Assembly: GCA_022511055.1 (NCBI GenBank)
Contig: JAFLSH010000046.1
Span: forward strand, 1 to 13,579
Direction of reading: 5' to 3'
DNA: 13,579 nt
Source of the DNA: Prevotella sp.
Lineage (GTDB): Bacteria > Bacteroidota > Bacteroidia > Bacteroidales > Bacteroidaceae
Shown: one piece after another, positions 13,360 through 13,579 of the stretch
Layout: each line of letters begins with the position of its first letter
Numbering within the stretch: the first letter of the stretch is position 1
Made by a program: the position numbers and the translations under genes
The notes under the pieces: generated by a model
Told to the model about the DNA's origin: nothing
Database searches by the model: none
What the model saw: the letters and a program-made list of their open reading frames with translations, nothing else

Positions 13360-13500
13360 CGGGGGTTTGGGGCAAATAGCCCGATTGGCTACTATATATA
13401 CGCGCGCGTAAGGAAAGTTTGTCGTATGTTAGCACTTCGTGATTTGTAACATCGGCTGCCCCCAACTTTGCCAAGAGTAACATTTCCAAGGTTGTTGGCG

Positions 13501-13579
13501 GAAAAGTGGCGAGTTTCACCCAATACTCCATGAGTATTGGGAAATACTCTGCGAGTTTTGAAAATTACTCCGTGAGTTT
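13501..13579. repeat. Tandem palindromic cores, 21-bp period
   Basis: TACTC-nnn-GAGT cores start at 13524, 13545 and 13566, exactly 21 bp apart. A half core (GAGTTT at 13511) is in register upstream, so there are three full units and one degenerate unit, with the array touching the window end. The first full unit lies in a 10-bp stem hairpin (13519-13528 with 13532-13541, loop CAT). The period equals two helical turns, which would suit tandem binding of a dimeric protein; a REP-like element is the alternative. Confidence 0.7.

Larger units (their letters stand above)
13276..13408. repeat. Outer inverted repeat with alternating CG arms
   Basis: The left arm, CG repeated five times then TTATAGTA (13276-13293), is the inverse of TACTATA-TAT-ACGCGCGCG (13390-13408) apart from a 3-nt insertion. 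The arms enclose about 96 bp that contain the 13319-13359 tandem and hairpin structure. Alternating CG and TA steps in both arms could favour non-B DNA. Confidence 0.7.
13099..13579. other. Repeat-rich noncoding region to window end
   Basis: These 481 bases contain no gene I would call. In order they hold a terminator (13137-13174), repeat copy B (13209-13250), a small palindrome CGTTA-ACAA-TAACG (13251-13264), a CG-alternating inverted repeat (13276-13408) enclosing 9-bp tandem repeats and a 16-bp-arm hairpin, and a 21-bp-period palindromic array (13501-13579). A minus-strand frame at 13331-13531 (66 aa, starting MEYWVKLATF) runs through both palindromic ends and is probably not a gene. Confidence 0.6.

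Noticed and set aside
13501..13579. CRISPR array
   Set aside because: The repeats are contiguous 21-bp degenerate units without spacers, and there are no cas genes in the window.

Overview
The window looks like a chromosomal segment of a Bacteroidota bacterium, most likely a Prevotella-type genus. The evidence is the gene content (GH26 / GH130 / GPH symporter / AGE-family epimerase, the order known from the Bacteroides fragilis mannan operon), the promoters of the Bacteroidetes type (TTTG - about 20 nt - TAnnTTTG), and the scarcity of Shine-Dalgarno sequences. The genus is an inference.

Layout. (1) 1-1500 is AT-rich accessory sequence: a small unknown gene (167-388) with an overlapping short ORF, a convergent unknown gene (555-1199, minus) with a textbook Bacteroidetes promoter, and a small, probably truncated protein carrying an 'IRLTESxLRRIV' motif. 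(2) 1575-7940 is a GC-rich, tightly packed five-gene mannan operon: secreted CE7 acetyl esterase, GH26 beta-mannanase lipoprotein, GH130 mannosylglucose phosphorylase, GPH-family sugar symporter and cellobiose/mannobiose 2-epimerase. (3) 7977-11658 holds two ABC exporter half-transporters forming a heterodimer with one degenerate ATP site; no terminator or clear promoter separates them from the mannan genes. (4) 11659-13579 is AT-rich again: a two-gene GHKL-ATPase + STAS-like (DUF4325) module with its own promoter and terminator, bracketed by two 42-bp near-identical direct repeats (40/42), followed by palindromic and tandemly repeated noncoding DNA.

How the genes work together. The esterase would remove acetyl groups from mannan and the GH26 enzyme would release mannobiose. 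The symporter would import it, the epimerase would convert it to mannosyl-glucose, and the GH130 enzyme would phosphorolyse that to mannose-1-phosphate and glucose. No SusC/SusD pair and no dedicated regulator lie in the window. The ABC pair probably exports a hydrophobic or peptide-like compound; its link to mannan use is unknown.

The best candidate for something undescribed is the isolated ATPase/STAS-like pair with its flanking repeats. Its parts resemble a partner-switching pair (anti-sigma kinase / anti-sigma antagonist), but no sigma factor or known effector is beside it. The repeat-rich stretch at 13250-13579 also deserves attention: nested inverted repeats, alternating CG tracts and a 21-bp-period array of palindromic cores that runs off the window end.
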